A stretch of DNA of 64,000 nt from Pseudothioclava nitratireducens. Its GTDB lineage: Bacteria; Pseudomonadota; Alphaproteobacteria; Rhodobacterales; Rhodobacteraceae. Numbering within the stretch: position 1 is the first letter of the stretch; every line of letters begins with the position of its first letter. The stretch covers positions 245,772 through 309,771 of the forward strand of contig NZ_JARGDK010000004.1 of NCBI RefSeq assembly GCF_029210495.1, given 5' to 3'. The notes beneath the pieces were generated by a model. It was given only the letters and a program-made list of their open reading frames with translations, did not search any database and was not told where the DNA came from. The translations under genes and the position numbers were made by a program. This document shows, in pieces, positions 7,555 through 17,398 of the stretch.

Positions 7555-8839
7555 AGCGCAGCGCCTCCACCGGATTCATGCGGGCCGCGCGGCGCGCCGG
7601 AAAGATCGTCACGATAAACGACAGCCCAAGCGAAAGCAGCACCGCCTTGGCGATGTCCTTGCCCTGAAGCTTTGCGGGCAGTTCGTAAATGCCCCGGATC
7701 GAAGGGTCCCACGCCCCCCCGCCATTGAGCCAGTTCACAAAGCTCATCACCTGATCGATATAGATCGCAAAAAGGCAGCCCAGCGTCACCCCCGCGATGG
7801 TGCCGATCACGCCGGTGAAGGCGCCGCACAGGAAAAACACGCGTAGCACCGATCCTTCGGTGAGGCCCATCGTGCGCAGGATACCGATATCCCGCCCCTT
7901 ATTCTTGACCAGCATGATCAGCCCCGAGGTGATGTTCATCGCCGCGATCAGCACAAGGATCGAGAGGATCACGAACATCACGTTATCCTCGATATCAAGC
8001 GCCCGCAGGAACGAACCCGAGGCGTCGCGCCAACTCCAGAGCATCGTCCCCATGCCTCCCGCGGCACTCAGCGCCCCGGCCCACTCCGCGACATCCTCGG
8101 GACGCTCGACATAGACCTCGATCTCGTCGGCGCCGGCCTCGCGGTTGAAGTAGCTCTGCGCTTCGGCGAAGGGCATGTATATGCGAGTCCGGTCAATATC
8201 CCAACGCCCCGCGGTAAAGATATAGGTGACGGTATAAGCGTTGACCCGGGGGCTTGTGCCAAACGCGGTCTTCGCGCCATTGGGCGAGATCAGCTTGACC
8301 TTGTCGCCCAGCCCCACGCCCAGCTCGCGTGCAAGACCAGAGCCAAGCGCGATTCCTTCTGCGAACTGATCGAGGCTCCCAAGGCTGGTCCCGGGGTTCG
8401 CAACGCGCGGGATCGTGCGCAAATCCTCTTCCGCGATCCCGTAGACCTCCGCCACGTTCGAGCGCTCGCCAAAGGTCACCATCACCTGCCCGCGCACCAA
8501 CGGCGCGGCGCGCGTGACGCCCTCGACAGCGGCGATCCGCTCGGCCCGTTCGGCGTAGTCACGCATCAGGTTCGAATAGATGCCCGAACCTTCGACCACC
8601 TCGAGCGGCGCCGAATAGACGGTGACATGGGCGTTGGAGCCAAGGATCGTATCAACGAACTCACCGCGAAACCCGGCGCGCACGGCCAGCGTGACGATGA
8701 GTGCCGCCACGCCCAGCGTGATCCCGATCAGTGAAATCCACGTCATCACCGAGACCCCGCCCTCGGCGCGGCGGGCGCGCAGATAGCGCCACGCAATCAT
8801 GAATTCGAAGGCAGAAAACGGGGCGGTGCTTTGGGCCAT
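7547..8839 (-). CDS. lolC: Lipoprotein-release ABC transporter permease LolC/LolE
   Basis: A 430-residue membrane protein with an N-terminal transmembrane helix ([18 protein letters not shown]), a large periplasmic MacB-type domain and three C-terminal helices of the FtsX family. As in many alphaproteobacteria there is one permease gene, so it probably works as a LolC/E homodimer with LolD. I place the start at the ATG at 8839 ([13 protein letters not shown]), with AGGAAGAG upstream. An earlier in-frame start at 8884 lacks a ribosome-binding site. Confidence 0.93.
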   Translation of the reverse strand: MAQSTAPFSAFEFMIAWRYLRARRAEGGVSVMTWISLIGITLGVAALIVTLAVRAGFRGEFVDTILGSNAHVTVYSAPLEVVEGSGIYSNLMRDYAERAERIAAVEGVTRAAPLVRGQVMVTFGERSNVAEVYGIAEEDLRTIPRVANPGTSLGSLDQFAEGIALGSGLARELGVGLGDKVKLISPNGAKTAFGTSPRVNAYTVTYIFTAGRWDIDRTRIYMPFAEAQSYFNREAGADEIEVYVERPEDVAEWAGALSAAGGMGTMLWSWRDASGSFLRALDIEDNVMFVILSILVLIAAMNITSGLIMLVKNKGRDIGILRTMGLTEGSVLRVFFLCGAFTGVIGTIAGVTLGCLFAIYIDQVMSFVNWLNGGGAWDPSIRGIYELPAKLQGKDIAKAVLLSLGLSFIVTIFPARRAARMNPVEALRYE

Positions 8840-8919
8840 GACACTCTTCCTAAGGCCCCGGCAAGCTGGCCCGCGGGCCGCCAAAGGTCAAGCCCGCGCG
8901 GCATCACGGCTGCGTTGGA

Positions 8920-10086
8920 TCAGTCCTCGAGAAGGTGCTCGTAACGCGCGTCCGTCAGTGTCTCGAGGAAGGCCACGATCGCGTCGATGGCGAAGTCGTC
9001 GAGCGCGGGGCCATGTTCGAGATCAGAGAGCGAAATATTCTCGGCGATTTCGGGTGGGCCAAAGGGCTGGCCGGTCTCGGGGTTGATCTGGCTCTCATCA
9101 AGGCGCGAGTTGTATTTGTTATAGAAAACGATCACGCTGCGGAGGTCCTCGAACACGCCATTATGCATGTAAGGTCCTGTCACTGCGACATTTCTCAGGG
9201 TTGGCACCTTGAACTTTCCGGCCTGCGTGGGGTCGGAAATGTCTGGATTGTCCAACAATCCGCGATCCCGGTGAAGGTCCCCCACGCCATTGGCCGCGCG
9301 GGCGGCAGGGTTCGCCGGGACGCCGATATTGTGATACTCATAGTTAGAAAATGTCTCATCCGGGGCAATGGGACCAGGCTGCAACTGGTGGCAAATGTTG
9401 CAATTTGTAAACTGCTCCGAGAAGAACAGCAGGCGCCCCAACTCCTCCTGATCGGTGAAACGCGCCTCCCCGCGCAGGAAGCGGTCATATTTGGAATCGA
9501 AGGGCGCGAAGAGATCGGTCTCTTCGAATGCGCCGATCGCCCGCGCCATCGTGTCAAAGGCCAGATCGGCATCCCCGAGCGCCGCATCGCCTGCAAGCGC
9601 CTGCAAGGTGGCGCGATAGCGTGGCTTTTCCCAAAGCCGCTCAGCCACGGCGCGTGCATCGGGCATGCCCATCTCGATGGGATTGAGCGGCGGGCCTTTG
9701 GCCTGATCGGCGAGCGTCGCCGCACGCCCATCATGGAACTGTCCCCCTTTGTAGATACCTTCTCCGGCCGCATGAAAAGCCGGCGAGAACCGCGCATAAG
9801 TGGCCGTGGGCGCGTTGCGATCTCCGAGGGAAACACCGTCATCCCCTAGCGACACCGCCCGTCCCGCCGGACCCTCGCGCGGATCGGTGAAGGCGAAATC
9901 CGGATCGTGGCAACTTGCGCAGGACTGGGTCCGATTGGCCGACAGGTCCGTGTCAAAGAACAGGGCTTCGCCCCAAGCCTCAAGGCTCTCGAAGGGCGCG
10001 CTTGTACCATCGTCGCCCCATGCCACGCCGGATGCGAGGCCGAGGCTCAGCCCCGTGAGGATCAGGACGGATTTGACGGGGTGCAT
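8920..10086 (-). CDS. Di-haem cytochrome c peroxidase / MauG-family protein
   Basis: A 388-residue periplasmic protein with a Sec signal peptide ending near VAWG. Two haem c motifs are visible: CASCH (residues 56-60) and CNICH (229-233). These are the high- and low-potential haems of bacterial cytochrome c peroxidases, which reduce H2O2 with electrons from cytochrome c. The conserved GPYMHNGVFEDLRSVIVFYN segment is present in the C-terminal half. It is a single-gene unit. Upstream is an FNR-type palindrome at exact class II spacing from a -10-like box, fitting the oxygen-limited expression known for this family. A MauG-like role is possible, but no amine dehydrogenase genes are nearby. Confidence 0.9.
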   Translation of the reverse strand: MHPVKSVLILTGLSLGLASGVAWGDDGTSAPFESLEAWGEALFFDTDLSANRTQSCASCHDPDFAFTDPREGPAGRAVSLGDDGVSLGDRNAPTATYARFSPAFHAAGEGIYKGGQFHDGRAATLADQAKGPPLNPIEMGMPDARAVAERLWEKPRYRATLQALAGDAALGDADLAFDTMARAIGAFEETDLFAPFDSKYDRFLRGEARFTDQEELGRLLFFSEQFTNCNICHQLQPGPIAPDETFSNYEYHNIGVPANPAARAANGVGDLHRDRGLLDNPDISDPTQAGKFKVPTLRNVAVTGPYMHNGVFEDLRSVIVFYNKYNSRLDESQINPETGQPFGPPEIAENISLSDLEHGPALDDFAIDAIVAFLETLTDARYEHLLED

Positions 10087-10116
10087 CGTGGTCTCCTGTG
10101 CTCGCAGCTTTGACGC

Positions 10117-10158
10117 AGGCTAGGGGGCTCGGTCACATGCAGCCTTGACCGAAGTCAA
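10117..10158 (-). promoter_or_regulatory. FNR/FnrL-type class II promoter of the cytochrome c peroxidase gene
   Basis: TTGAC-N4-GTCAA (10145-10158) is a perfect palindrome resembling the FNR box TTGAT-N4-ATCAA. On the minus strand a TAGCCT -10 candidate (10122-10117) lies exactly where the first base would be -12 if the box centre were at -41.5. The box centre is 65 nt before the ATG. Confidence 0.6.
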
Positions 10159-10210
10159 TATCCGAGTTTTTTACTCAGGTCCACTGATCAGCCCATCAAA
10201 ACACCAACAG

Positions 10211-10237
10211 AAAAAGGGGCGCACATGGCGCCCCTTT
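10211..10237 (-). terminator. Terminator of proS
   Basis: On the minus strand AAAGGGGCGC and GCGCCCCTTT form a 10-bp stem with a 5-nt loop, ending in TTTTTCTG. Confidence 0.9.
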
Positions 10238-10257
10238 GGCACTGTCTTCAGATCGGA

Positions 10258-11595
10258 TCAGACCGAGGCGTAAATCTCGACGATCCGCGCTACGGCGGCT
10301 TCGGCCGACATCTCTTCGCTCTCGCCGGTGCGGCGGCTCGTCAGTTCCACGAGGTTGTTGGCCAGACCGCGCGGGCCGACGGTGATCCGCCACGGCAGAC
10401 CGATCAGGTCCATGGTCGCGAATTTCGCGCCTGCACGCTCTTCGCGGTCGTCGTAGAGCGGCTCCAGCCCCTTGGCGCTCAGCGCAGCGTAAAGCGCCTC
10501 ACAGGCGCTGTCGCAGGCCGCATCGCCCTGCTTGAGATTGACGATACCGCAATGAAACGGCGTCACCCCTTCGGGCCAGATGATGCCCTTGTCGTCGTGG
10601 TTCGCCTCGATCAGCGCGCCGACCAGACGCGAGACGCCGATCCCGTGCGAGCCCATCTCGACCGGCACTTTCTTGCCATCGGGCGTGTTCACGGTCGCGC
10701 CCATCGCTTCGGAATATTTCGTGCCGAAATAGAAGATCTGGCCGACCTCGATCCCGCGCGCAACGCGACGACGCTCTTCGGGGATCGCGTTGAACAGGGC
10801 TTCGTCATGGGTCTCGTCGGTGCGGGCATAGCGCGAGGTGAACTCTTCAAGGACGCCCTGGCATTGCGCACGGTCGTCATAGTCGATCTCACGGTCGCCA
10901 AAGGTCAGATCGGTCACTTCGCTGTCATAAAACACCTCCGACTCGCCGGTTTCGGCCAGCACGAGGAATTCATGGGTGTAGTCGCCCCCGATCGGGCCGC
11001 CATCGGCGCGCATCGGGATCGCCTGAAGCCCCATGCGCTCATAGGTGCGCAGGTAGCTGACGAGGTGGCGGTTATAGGCGTGAAGCGCGTCCTCGCGGGT
11101 GAGGTCGAACGTGTAGCCGTCCTTCATGTAGAACTCGCGCCCGCGCATCACGCCGAACCGCGGACGCACCTCGTCGCGGAATTTCCACTGCACGTGATAG
11201 AGGGTCAGCGGCAGTTGTTTGTAGCTCTCGACATGGGCGCGGAAGATGTCGGTGATCATCTCTTCGTTGGTCGGGCCGTAGAGCATGTCGCGGCCGTGGC
11301 GGTCGCGGATGCGCAGCATTTCTTCGCCGTAATCGTCATAGCGCCCGGACTCGCGCCACAGGTCCGCCGGTTGCAGCGTCGGCATCAGAAGCGGAATGTG
11401 ACCGGCGCGGATTTGTTCTTCATGGACGATCTGTTCGATGCGCTTGAGCACCTTGAACCCCATCGGCAGCCACGAATAGATGCCCGCCTGCTGCTGTTTG
11501 ATCATACCTGCGCGCAGCATCAGCCGGTGGCTGACGATCTGGGCCTCGGCGGGGTTTTCCTTGAGCACGGGAAGGAAGTAGCGGGAAAGGCGCAT
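10258..11595 (-). CDS. proS: Prolyl-tRNA synthetase, short alphaproteobacterial form
   Basis: A 445-residue class II prolyl-tRNA synthetase. It has the catalytic core ([19 protein letters not shown], then [12 protein letters not shown], with [10 protein letters not shown] as motif 2) and the anticodon-binding domain. It lacks the roughly 180-residue INS editing domain of the E. coli enzyme, as is usual in alphaproteobacteria. Editing of Ala-tRNA-Pro would then need a free-standing ProX, not seen here. I choose the ATG at 11595 (MRLSRYFLP), which has AGGA about 7 nt upstream. An ATG five codons earlier has no ribosome-binding site. Confidence 0.96.
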   Translation of the reverse strand: MRLSRYFLPVLKENPAEAQIVSHRLMLRAGMIKQQQAGIYSWLPMGFKVLKRIEQIVHEEQIRAGHIPLLMPTLQPADLWRESGRYDDYGEEMLRIRDRHGRDMLYGPTNEEMITDIFRAHVESYKQLPLTLYHVQWKFRDEVRPRFGVMRGREFYMKDGYTFDLTREDALHAYNRHLVSYLRTYERMGLQAIPMRADGGPIGGDYTHEFLVLAETGESEVFYDSEVTDLTFGDREIDYDDRAQCQGVLEEFTSRYARTDETHDEALFNAIPEERRRVARGIEVGQIFYFGTKYSEAMGATVNTPDGKKVPVEMGSHGIGVSRLVGALIEANHDDKGIIWPEGVTPFHCGIVNLKQGDAACDSACEALYAALSAKGLEPLYDDREERAGAKFATMDLIGLPWRITVGPRGLANNLVELTSRRTGESEEMSAEAAVARIVEIYASV

Positions 11596-11697
11596 CGGGC
11601 GGTCCTGCATTGGGGTTTTACACTGCCGAAGGGCCTAGAGGAAATGGCCGCGCGGGGCAAGATGCCTGCGCGGCGTGCTACGGCGCTTAGGGCGTGA

Positions 11698-13110
11698 TCA
11701 GCGGGTCTCGAACGGAAGTTTCAGCCCGACCTGCGCGACGGGAGCAGAGAAGCCGCCATCCTTGAGCGCCCGGATCTGGCCCAGCCCCATCGACAGGCGC
11801 AGGTCGTCATGGATCGCATAGTCCAATTCGGCGCGCAGGCCTCCGACCGGGCCGCCCGCGGTGTTGACGCCGCCGCCGCCCGCTGCGCCCAGATGCGCCT
11901 CCGCCGACAGGGTCCAGCGGTCGCTCAGCGGCATCTCATAGCCCAAACCCAGCATCCCGATCGCATAGCCCGCAACCTCACCGCCCAGCGCGGTCTGCGC
12001 ATTGCCGGTCAGGTAGAGCCGTTCGCCCAGAAACATATCGGCAGAGCTTTCCTGCATGATCGGATTGCCAGCCCCCGGCGCGCCGGGTTTGCGGAAATCG
12101 CTGCCTGCATCCTGCATGGAAATGCCAAAGCTATACGCCCATTTCTGCGGGCCGGGTGTCGTCGCACGGGCTTCGCGCTGGAAGACGCGGGTCAGACGGA
12201 GCTGCGCGGTCTTGGCCGAAAAATCGCCGTCGGGTGCGGTGGTGGCCCCCAGCATCAGGTCAAGATCGGCCCATTGCGTGAGCGGCACCGAAATGCCAGC
12301 GCCCGCACTGACCATCGGCCCCGCGCCCGTATCCACCAGCCCGCCGCCGCCGAACCCAATCACGCCCTCGGCAAAGCCGGTAACCGGGCCAAGCTGCACC
12401 CGCTGGCGCAGACCGCCCAGCACCTGCATATAGCCCTCGGCCCCGTCCGCGGCCCCATCCCCGGCAAGCGTCAGCTCCGTCATCGGGCCAAGCGCAAAGG
12501 CCACCTCGGCCCCCGCAAGCGCCATATCCGCCTGCGCAGCGCCATTGCGGTTCGTCCCCGAGGTTGCCAGCCCCGTCGCCCGGATCGACACGCCCCGCAG
12601 CGGCAACGGCTCAGCCGCACCGCCCCGCCCCAACCCATAGGTCAGGCCGAAATTCAAGGCCGGATCGTCGATCTCCGCGCCCGCGATCTTGATCCACGAA
12701 GCGCCAAGTTCCGCCCCGAGTTTTGGCGTCACCGCGTAGTTCAGCGCGACATTGGCCCGCGTCATAAGCCCGTCGCCAAGGACCTGCGCAGCCCCACCGC
12801 CGCCGCCGACAAAGCCCGACAGGTTGAGCGACAGCGCGCCCGAAAGCGGCACCGACCTGACCATCTCGAAGCCCCAGAAGAACGCGCCCCCCGCATCCCC
12901 GCTGGCCGCTGAATAGATCGACTGGCCAAAGCTCAGACCCGGCGCGATCTCACGCCCGACATGGAACCGATGCAGCCCCTCGATCTCGGTTTGCGGGTCC
13001 TGGATCAGATCGAAGCCGGTGCCAAATTCGAAGCTGCCCGCCGGGGTCGCCCCGAGCACGGCAACAAGTGAAACAGAGGCGAGACAGCGAAGCGGGACGC
13101 GGCTGGGCAT
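11698..13110 (-). CDS. Putative exported beta-barrel-like protein, function unknown
   Basis: About 470 residues from the ATG at 13110, which gives a clean Sec signal peptide (MPSRVPLRCLASVSLVAVLG ending TPAGS). An upstream in-frame ATG at 13164 would bury the signal. The mature part is rich in Gly, Ala and alternating hydrophobic/polar residues with repeated Y/F/L-containing strands, suggesting an outer-membrane beta-barrel or autotransporter-like porin. No named domain is recognised. It ends in FETR rather than the terminal Phe or Trp of classical barrels. It is divergent from the AI-2E family permease. The barrel assignment is inferred from composition. Confidence 0.6.
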   Translation of the reverse strand: MPSRVPLRCLASVSLVAVLGATPAGSFEFGTGFDLIQDPQTEIEGLHRFHVGREIAPGLSFGQSIYSAASGDAGGAFFWGFEMVRSVPLSGALSLNLSGFVGGGGGAAQVLGDGLMTRANVALNYAVTPKLGAELGASWIKIAGAEIDDPALNFGLTYGLGRGGAAEPLPLRGVSIRATGLATSGTNRNGAAQADMALAGAEVAFALGPMTELTLAGDGAADGAEGYMQVLGGLRQRVQLGPVTGFAEGVIGFGGGGLVDTGAGPMVSAGAGISVPLTQWADLDLMLGATTAPDGDFSAKTAQLRLTRVFQREARATTPGPQKWAYSFGISMQDAGSDFRKPGAPGAGNPIMQESSADMFLGERLYLTGNAQTALGGEVAGYAIGMLGLGYEMPLSDRWTLSAEAHLGAAGGGGVNTAGGPVGGLRAELDYAIHDDLRLSMGLGQIRALKDGGFSAPVAQVGLKLPFETR

Positions 13111-13327
13111 ATCGGGACCTGTGAACTGCTGTAGCGGCGGTTTGCCGCCTATTCTTTCGGTCATTCTGGGTCACAGAGGCCAGAGGTCAACACAATCGCA
13201 TGAATTGGCCGCCTCGCGCAGGCAATTCGCGTGCATCCGTTGCAATCCTGCCCCGGAATTTCAGCGCAGACCTTGAAACGGGGGCTTCGATGGGCAATCT
13301 GGGACAAGTCTTTGACAGGAGTGACGA

Positions 13328-14449
13328 ATGGCTTTGCCGGTGCGACAGCAGGTAACCTATTGGGGCGTGGCGGCGGCGGGGCTTGGGTTTGCGCTCTGGG
13401 GGTTGGGCGATGTGATCCTGCCCTTTCTCGTCGGTGGCGCGATCGCCTATTTCCTCGACCCCGTCGCTGACCGTCTTGAACGGCTGGGGCTGAGCCGGGT
13501 TGCCGCAACCGCGACCATCGCCACCATCGCGACGCTTGCCTTCGTCATCCTTGCGCTGGCCATTGTGCCGATGCTCGTGCGTCAGCTTGGCCAACTGGTC
13601 GAAACCGCGCCGGAAATCGCGCGGCGCCTTCAGAGTTTCCTGACCACGAGTTTCCCCTCCTTGATGGAGCAGGGCTCCGTCATCAATGAAACGCTTGCAT
13701 CGGTGGGCGAGGCGGTGAAGGCGCGCGGCGGTGAATTGGCCCAAACGGTATTGTCCTCGGCGATGGGTGTGGTGAACGCGGTCGTGTTCATCGTCGTTGT
13801 GCCCGTCGTGGCGTTCTACATGCTGCTCGACTGGGACCGGATGGTCGCCAAGATCGACGGCTGGCTGCCGCGCGATCATGCGGGCACGGTGCGGATGCTC
13901 GCACAGCGGATCGACCGGGTGCTGTCGGGCTTTGTGCGCGGGCAGATCTCGGTCTGTCTGATCCTCGCGACCTTCTATGCGGGGGCGCTGATGGCGGCGG
14001 GGCTGAATTTCGGGCTGATCGCGGGGGTGATCGCGGGCGGGCTGACCTTCATCCCCTATGTCGGCGCTCTGGTGGGGGGCGCGCTGGCGATCGGGCTGGC
14101 GCTGTTCCAGTTCTGGGGCGACTGGATGTCGATCGGTATCGTCGCGGCGATTTTCGCCGCCGGGCAATTCCTTGAGGGCAATGTCATCACCCCGCGCCTT
14201 GTAGGCAATTCGGTCGGGCTGCACCCGCTCTGGCTCATTTTCGCGCTCTCGGCGTTCGGCACGCTCTTTGGCTTCGTTGGTATGCTTGTCGCGGTGCCGG
14301 TTGCGGCGGTGATTGGCGTGCTCACGCGCTTCGCGCTGGATCACTATCTTGCGGGGCGGCTTTACATGGGGCTTTCGGGGCGCGATGAAGCGGGTCCAGA
14401 GGTGCTTGCCGCCTCCGAACCCGATGCCGAAACCCCGAAAGAAACCTGA
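13328..14449 (+). CDS. AI-2E/PerM family permease
   Basis: A 373-residue polytopic inner-membrane protein of the UPF0118 (PerM/TqsA) family. Hydrophobic helices cluster near residues 10-35 and 55-80 and in the C-terminal half, around a soluble segment. The conserved GLTFIPYVGALVGG and ITPRLVGNSVGLHPLW stretches define the family. Members include autoinducer-2 exporters and Na+/H+ antiporters, so the substrate cannot be assigned. The ATG at 13328 follows CAGGAG. The stop is 6 nt before hdaA, a linkage seen in many alphaproteobacteria. Confidence 0.9.
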   Translation: MALPVRQQVTYWGVAAAGLGFALWGLGDVILPFLVGGAIAYFLDPVADRLERLGLSRVAATATIATIATLAFVILALAIVPMLVRQLGQLVETAPEIARRLQSFLTTSFPSLMEQGSVINETLASVGEAVKARGGELAQTVLSSAMGVVNAVVFIVVVPVVAFYMLLDWDRMVAKIDGWLPRDHAGTVRMLAQRIDRVLSGFVRGQISVCLILATFYAGALMAAGLNFGLIAGVIAGGLTFIPYVGALVGGALAIGLALFQFWGDWMSIGIVAAIFAAGQFLEGNVITPRLVGNSVGLHPLWLIFALSAFGTLFGFVGMLVAVPVAAVIGVLTRFALDHYLAGRLYMGLSGRDEAGPEVLAASEPDAETPKET

Positions 14450-14455
14450 GAGCCG

Positions 14456-15124
14456 ATGACCCGCCAGCTTGCCTTCGACCTGCCCCTGCGCCAATCGCAG
14501 GGCCGCGAAGATTTCTTCGTGGCCCCCGCCAATGCGCTGGCACTGGCTACGCTGGACGCGCCGGAAAGCTGGCCGCAGGGGCGGATGCTTTTGATCGGTC
14601 CCGAGGGGGCCGGCAAGTCGCATTTGGCGCAGATCTGGTCCGACGATCACCAAGCGCGGATCGTGGCGGCCCGTGATCTATCGGAGGCCGGCATCCCCGC
14701 CCTCGCCACCGGCGCGGTGGTGGTCGAGGATGCGCAGAAGATCGACGGTAACCGCTCGCTTGAGGACGCGCTGTTTCACCTGCACAACCTGCTTCAGGCC
14801 GAGCGCCGCGCTTTGCTGATCACCGCCTCACGCCCGCCCCGCGACTGGGGACTGTCGCTGCCCGATCTGCAAAGCCGGATGGACGCGATGGCGAGCGTGC
14901 GGATCACGCCCCCCGATGACAGCCTGCTCGCCGCCGTTCTCGTCAAGCTGTTCAACGACCGCCAGTTGACCGTGTCGCCGCAACTCATCGACTGGCTGGT
15001 GACGCGGATGGACCGCTCCATGGGCACCGCGCGCAAGCTGGTGGCCGCGCTCGATGCGCGCGCACTGGCCGAAGGGCGCAAGATCACCCGCGCGCTCGCC
15101 GCGGAGGTTCTGGACAGTCTGTAA
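14456..15124 (+). CDS. hdaA: DnaA-family regulator HdaA
   Basis: A 222-residue DnaA-like AAA+ protein without a DNA-binding domain IV. The N-terminal QLAFDLPL (residues 4-11) matches a sliding-clamp binding motif. GPEGAGKS (48-55) is the P-loop, and VVVEDAQKID carries Walker B. Hda/HdaA with the clamp stimulates ATP hydrolysis by DnaA and limits re-initiation, as known in Caulobacter. The setting between a PerM-type permease and ppk is the common alphaproteobacterial one. The ATG at 14456 is 6 nt after the previous stop. Confidence 0.85.
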   Translation: MTRQLAFDLPLRQSQGREDFFVAPANALALATLDAPESWPQGRMLLIGPEGAGKSHLAQIWSDDHQARIVAARDLSEAGIPALATGAVVVEDAQKIDGNRSLEDALFHLHNLLQAERRALLITASRPPRDWGLSLPDLQSRMDAMASVRITPPDDSLLAAVLVKLFNDRQLTVSPQLIDWLVTRMDRSMGTARKLVAALDARALAEGRKITRALAAEVLDSL

Positions 15125-15181
15125 CGCAGGGCGCAAGATAGTGTCACAGCGCCATTACAAAACAGCATCATAAGCGCGGAC

Positions 15182-17347
15182 ATGACCAAGGCAGATTTTC
15201 TCAAGACCCCCTTCGCCGCCCCTGTCGAGATGCCCAAAGAGGTGATCTCGGGGCCGGGCCGTTTCTTCAACCGCGAATTGTCGTGGCTGGCCTTCAACTG
15301 GCGCGTGCTGGAAGAGGCGATGAACCCGCGCGTCCCGCTTCTGGAGCGGCTGCGCTTCGTGTCGATCTCGGCGACGAACCTCGATGAGTTTTATACCGTG
15401 CGCGTGGCCGGGTTGCGGGAATTGGTGCGCGAGGGCAACACGACGCCCAGCCATGACGGCCTGACCCCTTCCGAGCAACTCGTGCTGATCGATCAGGATG
15501 CGCGCCGCCTGATGAGCGCGCAGCAGACGAGCTGGAACAAGCTGCGCAAGCTGATGGAGGGAGAAGGCATCCACCTGCTGACCCGCTCGAAGCTGACCAA
15601 GCGCGACAAGACCTATCTGTCCGAGCACTTCCTCGACAAGGTGTTCCCGGTGCTCTCGCCGCTGGCGATCGACCCGGCGCACCCGTTCCCCTTCATCCCG
15701 AACACGGGCTTCTGCCTCGCGCTCGAACTGGAACGCGAGACTGACAAGCGCCGGCTTCAGGCGCTCTTGCCGATCCCGCAACAGATCGACCGTTTCGTGC
15801 GACTGCCGGGCGGGGCGCGGTTCCTGCCGCTCGAGGAATTGCTGCTGCTGCATCTCGGCTCGCTGTTTCCGGGCTACCGTGATGCGGGCCACTGCGCTTT
15901 CCGCGTGCTGCGCGACAGCGATCTCGAGGTCGAGGATGAGGCCGAAGACCTCGTGCGCGAGTTCGAAACCGCGCTGAAACGGCGTCGCCGCGGGCAGGTG
16001 ATCCGGCTCAAGATCACTGCGGGCGCACCGGATTCGCTGCGCCGCCTGATCATGGACGAGCTGCATGTCTCGACCGATGAGGTGGTTGAGGTGCGCGGTC
16101 TTCTGGGGATTGCCGATCTCAAGGAACTGGTGCTTTCGGAACGCTCCGATCTGCTCTGGCCGTCCTTCACCCCGCGCGTGCCGGAGCGGGTGCAGGACCA
16201 TGATGGCGATATGTTCGCGGCCATCCGCCAGAAGGACATGCTGCTCCATCACCCCTATGAGACCTTCGACATGGTGGTGCGCTTCCTCAATCAGGCCGCC
16301 GCCGATCCCAACGTGCTCGCGATCAAGCAGACGCTCTATCGCACCTCCAAGGATAGCCCGATTGTCACGGCACTCTGCGAAGCGGCGGAGATGGGCAAAT
16401 CGGTGACCGCTCTGGTCGAACTCAAGGCCCGTTTCGACGAAGCCGCCAATATCCGGCAGTCGCGGCGGCTCGAACGTTCGGGCGCGCATGTCGTTTACGG
16501 GTTCATGAATTACAAGACCCACGCCAAAATCTCGACCGTGGTCCGGCGCGAGGGCGATCAGCTTGTCACCTACACCCATTACGGCACCGGCAACTATCAC
16601 CCGATCACCGCGCGGATTTACACCGATCTGAGCTTCTTTACCTGCGACGCGGCGCTCGGGCGCGATGCCACCAAGGTGTTCAACTATCTCTCGGGCTATG
16701 TGCAGCCCGAGGGGCTGGAAAACCTTGCAATCTCGCCGACGACGCTGAAGCCGCGCCTTCTCGACCTGATCGCGCGCGAGGCGGAATTCGCCCGCCAAGG
16801 CCGCCCGGCCGAGATCTGGGCCAAGATGAACTCGCTCATCGAACCCGAGGTGATCGACGCGCTCTATGCGGCCAGTCAGGCAGGCGTGAAGATCAGCCTC
16901 GTGATCCGCGGCATCTGCGGCATCCGACCCGGCATCAAGGGCCTGTCGGAAAATATCCGCGTCAAATCCATCGTCGGCCGCTTCCTCGAGCATTCGCGGA
17001 TCGTCTGCTTCGGCAACGGGCACGGGCTCCCGTCGAAAAAGGCGCGGGTGTTCTTCAGCTCGGCGGACTGGATGGGGCGCAACCTGAATCGGCGCGTGGA
17101 AACGCTGGTCGAGGCGCATAACGACACCGTCAAGGCACAGATCGTCAGCCAGATCATGGCGGCCAATATGGCCGATGAGGCGCAAAGCTGGATCTTGCAG
17201 CCCGATGGCCGCTTCCTGCGCGATCTGCCCGAGGACAAGGGCGATTTCTTCAATTGCCACCGGTTCTTTATGGAATATCCCTCGCTCTCGGGACGTGGGT
17301 CCGCGGGGGCAAAAGATGTTCCCAAGCTTGCCCATAGCCAAGACTGA
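15182..17347 (+). CDS. ppk: Polyphosphate kinase 1
   Basis: A 721-residue PPK1 that reversibly transfers the gamma-phosphate of ATP to polyphosphate. The N-terminal, head and two phospholipase-D-like catalytic domains are present. KTHAKIS contains the probable phospho-accepting His447, and a second conserved His lies in RFLEHSRIV. The start [19 protein letters not shown] is close to consensus. The ribosome-binding site before the ATG at 15182 is weak. ppx follows 51 nt downstream, pairing synthesis with hydrolysis of polyphosphate. Confidence 0.97.
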   Translation: MTKADFLKTPFAAPVEMPKEVISGPGRFFNRELSWLAFNWRVLEEAMNPRVPLLERLRFVSISATNLDEFYTVRVAGLRELVREGNTTPSHDGLTPSEQLVLIDQDARRLMSAQQTSWNKLRKLMEGEGIHLLTRSKLTKRDKTYLSEHFLDKVFPVLSPLAIDPAHPFPFIPNTGFCLALELERETDKRRLQALLPIPQQIDRFVRLPGGARFLPLEELLLLHLGSLFPGYRDAGHCAFRVLRDSDLEVEDEAEDLVREFETALKRRRRGQVIRLKITAGAPDSLRRLIMDELHVSTDEVVEVRGLLGIADLKELVLSERSDLLWPSFTPRVPERVQDHDGDMFAAIRQKDMLLHHPYETFDMVVRFLNQAAADPNVLAIKQTLYRTSKDSPIVTALCEAAEMGKSVTALVELKARFDEAANIRQSRRLERSGAHVVYGFMNYKTHAKISTVVRREGDQLVTYTHYGTGNYHPITARIYTDLSFFTCDAALGRDATKVFNYLSGYVQPEGLENLAISPTTLKPRLLDLIAREAEFARQGRPAEIWAKMNSLIEPEVIDALYAASQAGVKISLVIRGICGIRPGIKGLSENIRVKSIVGRFLEHSRIVCFGNGHGLPSKKARVFFSSADWMGRNLNRRVETLVEAHNDTVKAQIVSQIMAANMADEAQSWILQPDGRFLRDLPEDKGDFFNCHRFFMEYPSLSGRGSAGAKDVPKLAHSQD

Positions 17348-17398
17348 CCGTAGCCTGCGGGCGGGCCACGCGGTCCGATTCACTGCCAAGGGTCCCCG

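Noticed and set aside
15155..17389. A 744-codon open frame antisense to ppk
   Set aside because: High-GC shadow of a strongly biased real gene; no recognisable protein features.
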